Shown here: positions 21,220 to 22,102 of the stretch, piece by piece
Layout: each line of letters opens with the position of its first letter
Numbering within the stretch: position 1 is the stretch's first letter
IMG/VR virus record: IMGVR_UViG_3300042401_000652
Span: 1-22,102 of that record
Source of the DNA: a virus
Length of the DNA: 22,102 nucleotides
Direction: 5' to 3' (one strand)
The notes under the pieces: generated by a model
Database searches by the model: none
The model's input: only the letters and a program-made list of their open reading frames with translations
Told to the model about the DNA's origin: nothing
Made by a program: the position numbers and the translations under genes

Positions 21220-21392
21220 ACACGAACGAAGATTACGAACACGAACACGTTAGAGAAGCTGCTATCATACGATTGCAGCTGAGAGAAGAAGTGGAACAAG
21301 CAAACCACGAGTATGAGAAAATAAAACCTGCAAAAATCATCGTAACCACAGAGAAGAACAATGAAGTTCAATGTGACACCCTCCCATTTTGA
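21216..21392 (+). CDS. 58-residue charged helical protein
   Basis: A probable single long helix (YEHEHVREAAIIRLQLREEV, then EQANHEYEKIKP) precedes a short basic strand region (AKIIVTTEK). The ATG overlaps the previous stop by ATGA; the 3' end overlaps the next gene by 32 nt. The next gene's ATG lies within it, so either it is a real overlapping gene or translation of it is only a route to the next start. Unrecognised. Confidence 0.55.
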   Translation: MNTNEDYEHEHVREAAIIRLQLREEVEQANHEYEKIKPAKIIVTTEKNNEVQCDTLPF

Positions 21393-21984
21393 ACAACTTC
21401 TCAAACAATCCTATAGTCTAGATCACATTTTCTTATTGAAGCTTGTAGAGGCCAATGTTGACATGCAACCATTAACAGATGGAAGTATGAAAATAGCTGG
21501 CCTCTATCAGTCTTTGATCAGGAAAGGTCTTGTCTCTGATGTAACACAAGAAGTTACTCAGCTAGGAAGAGAGTTGTTAACATTTGCTGATTCAGAAGTT
21601 AAACAGCCTATGAAAAAACTGAAGCAAAAATCATCAGACTTTGAAAGCTGGTGGAATGCATTTCCATCTACAGATAACTTTGAGCACAAAGGAAAGAAGT
21701 TTCCTGGATCAAGAGCGTTGAAGAGAGCTAGAGAAGATTGTAGAATCAAATTCAATAAGATTCTTGCTGAAGGGGAGTATGTTGCACAAGACATCGTTGA
21801 TGCTACTAATCTAGATGTATATCTAAAGAAGGAAGCTTCTTTACGAAGTGGTGATAATAAGCTTAGCTTCTTACAGAATAGTCTCACCTATCTTGTACAG
21901 AGAAGTTTTGAGCCGTTTATAGAGATGATTAAAACAGGAGTGGAAATACCTAACGCACAAACAAAAAGATCAGTGGATATATGA
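21361..21984 (+). CDS. Replication protein with winged-helix-like N-terminus, next to DnaB-like helicase
   Basis: This 207-residue protein has a winged-helix pattern in residues 1-75 (SLDHIFLLKLVEANVD, KIAGLYQSLIRKGLVSD, QLGRELL) and a helical C-terminal domain with FESWWNAFPSTDNFEHKGK, SRALKRAREDCRIKFNKIL and LSFLQNSLTYLVQRSFEPFI. The layout (DNA-binding N-terminus, aromatic FexWW.aFP linker, helical domain) fits phage replication initiators or helicase loaders encoded just before DnaB. Its stop overlaps the helicase ATG (ATGA). Which of the two roles it has cannot be told from sequence alone. Confidence 0.75.
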   Translation: MKFNVTPSHFEQLLKQSYSLDHIFLLKLVEANVDMQPLTDGSMKIAGLYQSLIRKGLVSDVTQEVTQLGRELLTFADSEVKQPMKKLKQKSSDFESWWNAFPSTDNFEHKGKKFPGSRALKRAREDCRIKFNKILAEGEYVAQDIVDATNLDVYLKKEASLRSGDNKLSFLQNSLTYLVQRSFEPFIEMIKTGVEIPNAQTKRSVDI

Positions 21985-22102
21985 GTTTTGACGCACTTAA
22001 GAAAGAAGTAGACAATGGTCTAAATGGTAGGAACAATGGTATTCCTATGGGATTTCATCGTCTTAATAGATACATAGGCATTCGTAAGAGAATGTACTTT
22101 GT
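21981..22102 (+). CDS. DnaB-like replicative helicase (5' end only)
   Basis: 40 codons plus part of another are visible from the ATG at 21981 to the window edge. The text MSFDALKKEVDNGLNGRN, then NGIPMGFHRLNRYIGIRKRM and YF, matches the segment just before the P-loop of RecA-like DnaB helicases (GIPTGF..LN...GI..+..Y). The start with no N-terminal primase-interacting domain visible fits phage helicases that lack the full N-terminal domain. The ATPase core is outside the window. Confidence 0.75.
   Translation, partial: MSFDALKKEVDNGLNGRNNGIPMGFHRLNRYIGIRKRMYF

Noticed and set aside
1-22102. CRISPR array, insertion sequence or attachment sites
   Set aside because: I saw no regularly spaced repeats, transposase or integrase genes, or terminal direct repeats.

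Overview
The window looks like part of a crAss-like (Crassvirales-type) tailed-phage genome infecting a member of the Bacteroidota. The signs are a head-gene block in the order TerL, portal, acidic scaffold, major capsid protein; two gene blocks transcribed divergently; an AT-rich composition; a near-perfect Bacteroidota-type promoter (TTTG, 21-nt spacer, TATATTTG); and mostly A-rich leaders instead of Shine-Dalgarno sites. The family placement rests on recognising protein sequence and gene order, not on a database search.

Positions 1-9963 (minus strand) form the late, virion-assembly block. Reading leftward from the promoter at 9982-10014 it holds: a winged-helix-like protein, an HU/IHF-like protein with a coiled-coil tail, a zinc-ribbon protein, a small acidic protein, a 64-aa protein, a candidate small terminase subunit, the large terminase, portal, scaffold, major capsid protein (followed by a terminator) and a partial gene for another probable virion protein. 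Most of these genes overlap by 1-17 nt (one by 74 nt).

Positions 9964-10206 are the divergent switch: the late promoter, an inverted repeat, and a GC-rich structured leader for the rightward block. Positions 10207-10617 encode a conserved-looking acidic protein ending in a terminator. Positions 10618-12004 are nearly gene-free (one 74-aa ORF at 10970-11194) and contain the most striking object of the window: a large structured RNA of about 780 nt (11196-11974) built from two diverged tandem copies of a roughly 250-nt unit. Each copy has a three-way junction with an identical nine-base loop, and the helices show compensatory changes between copies.

Positions 12005-17458 (plus strand) hold a run of small accessory genes, typical of phage early regions, many joined by ATGA overlaps. 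It includes several micro-genes of 40-55 codons, a lipoprotein, four small membrane proteins, a possible two-gene fusion, a pair of possible paralogues, and a class II tRNA-like gene with an abnormal anticodon arm. A leader word, AAACGCAC, recurs just before four of the start codons. Positions 17467-22102 hold a GH24-type lysozyme, then the replication block: a conserved protein, family B DNA polymerase ending in a clamp-binding-like QISLF, two further proteins and two micro-genes, a replication protein with a winged-helix-like N-terminus, and the start of a DnaB-like helicase cut by the window edge.
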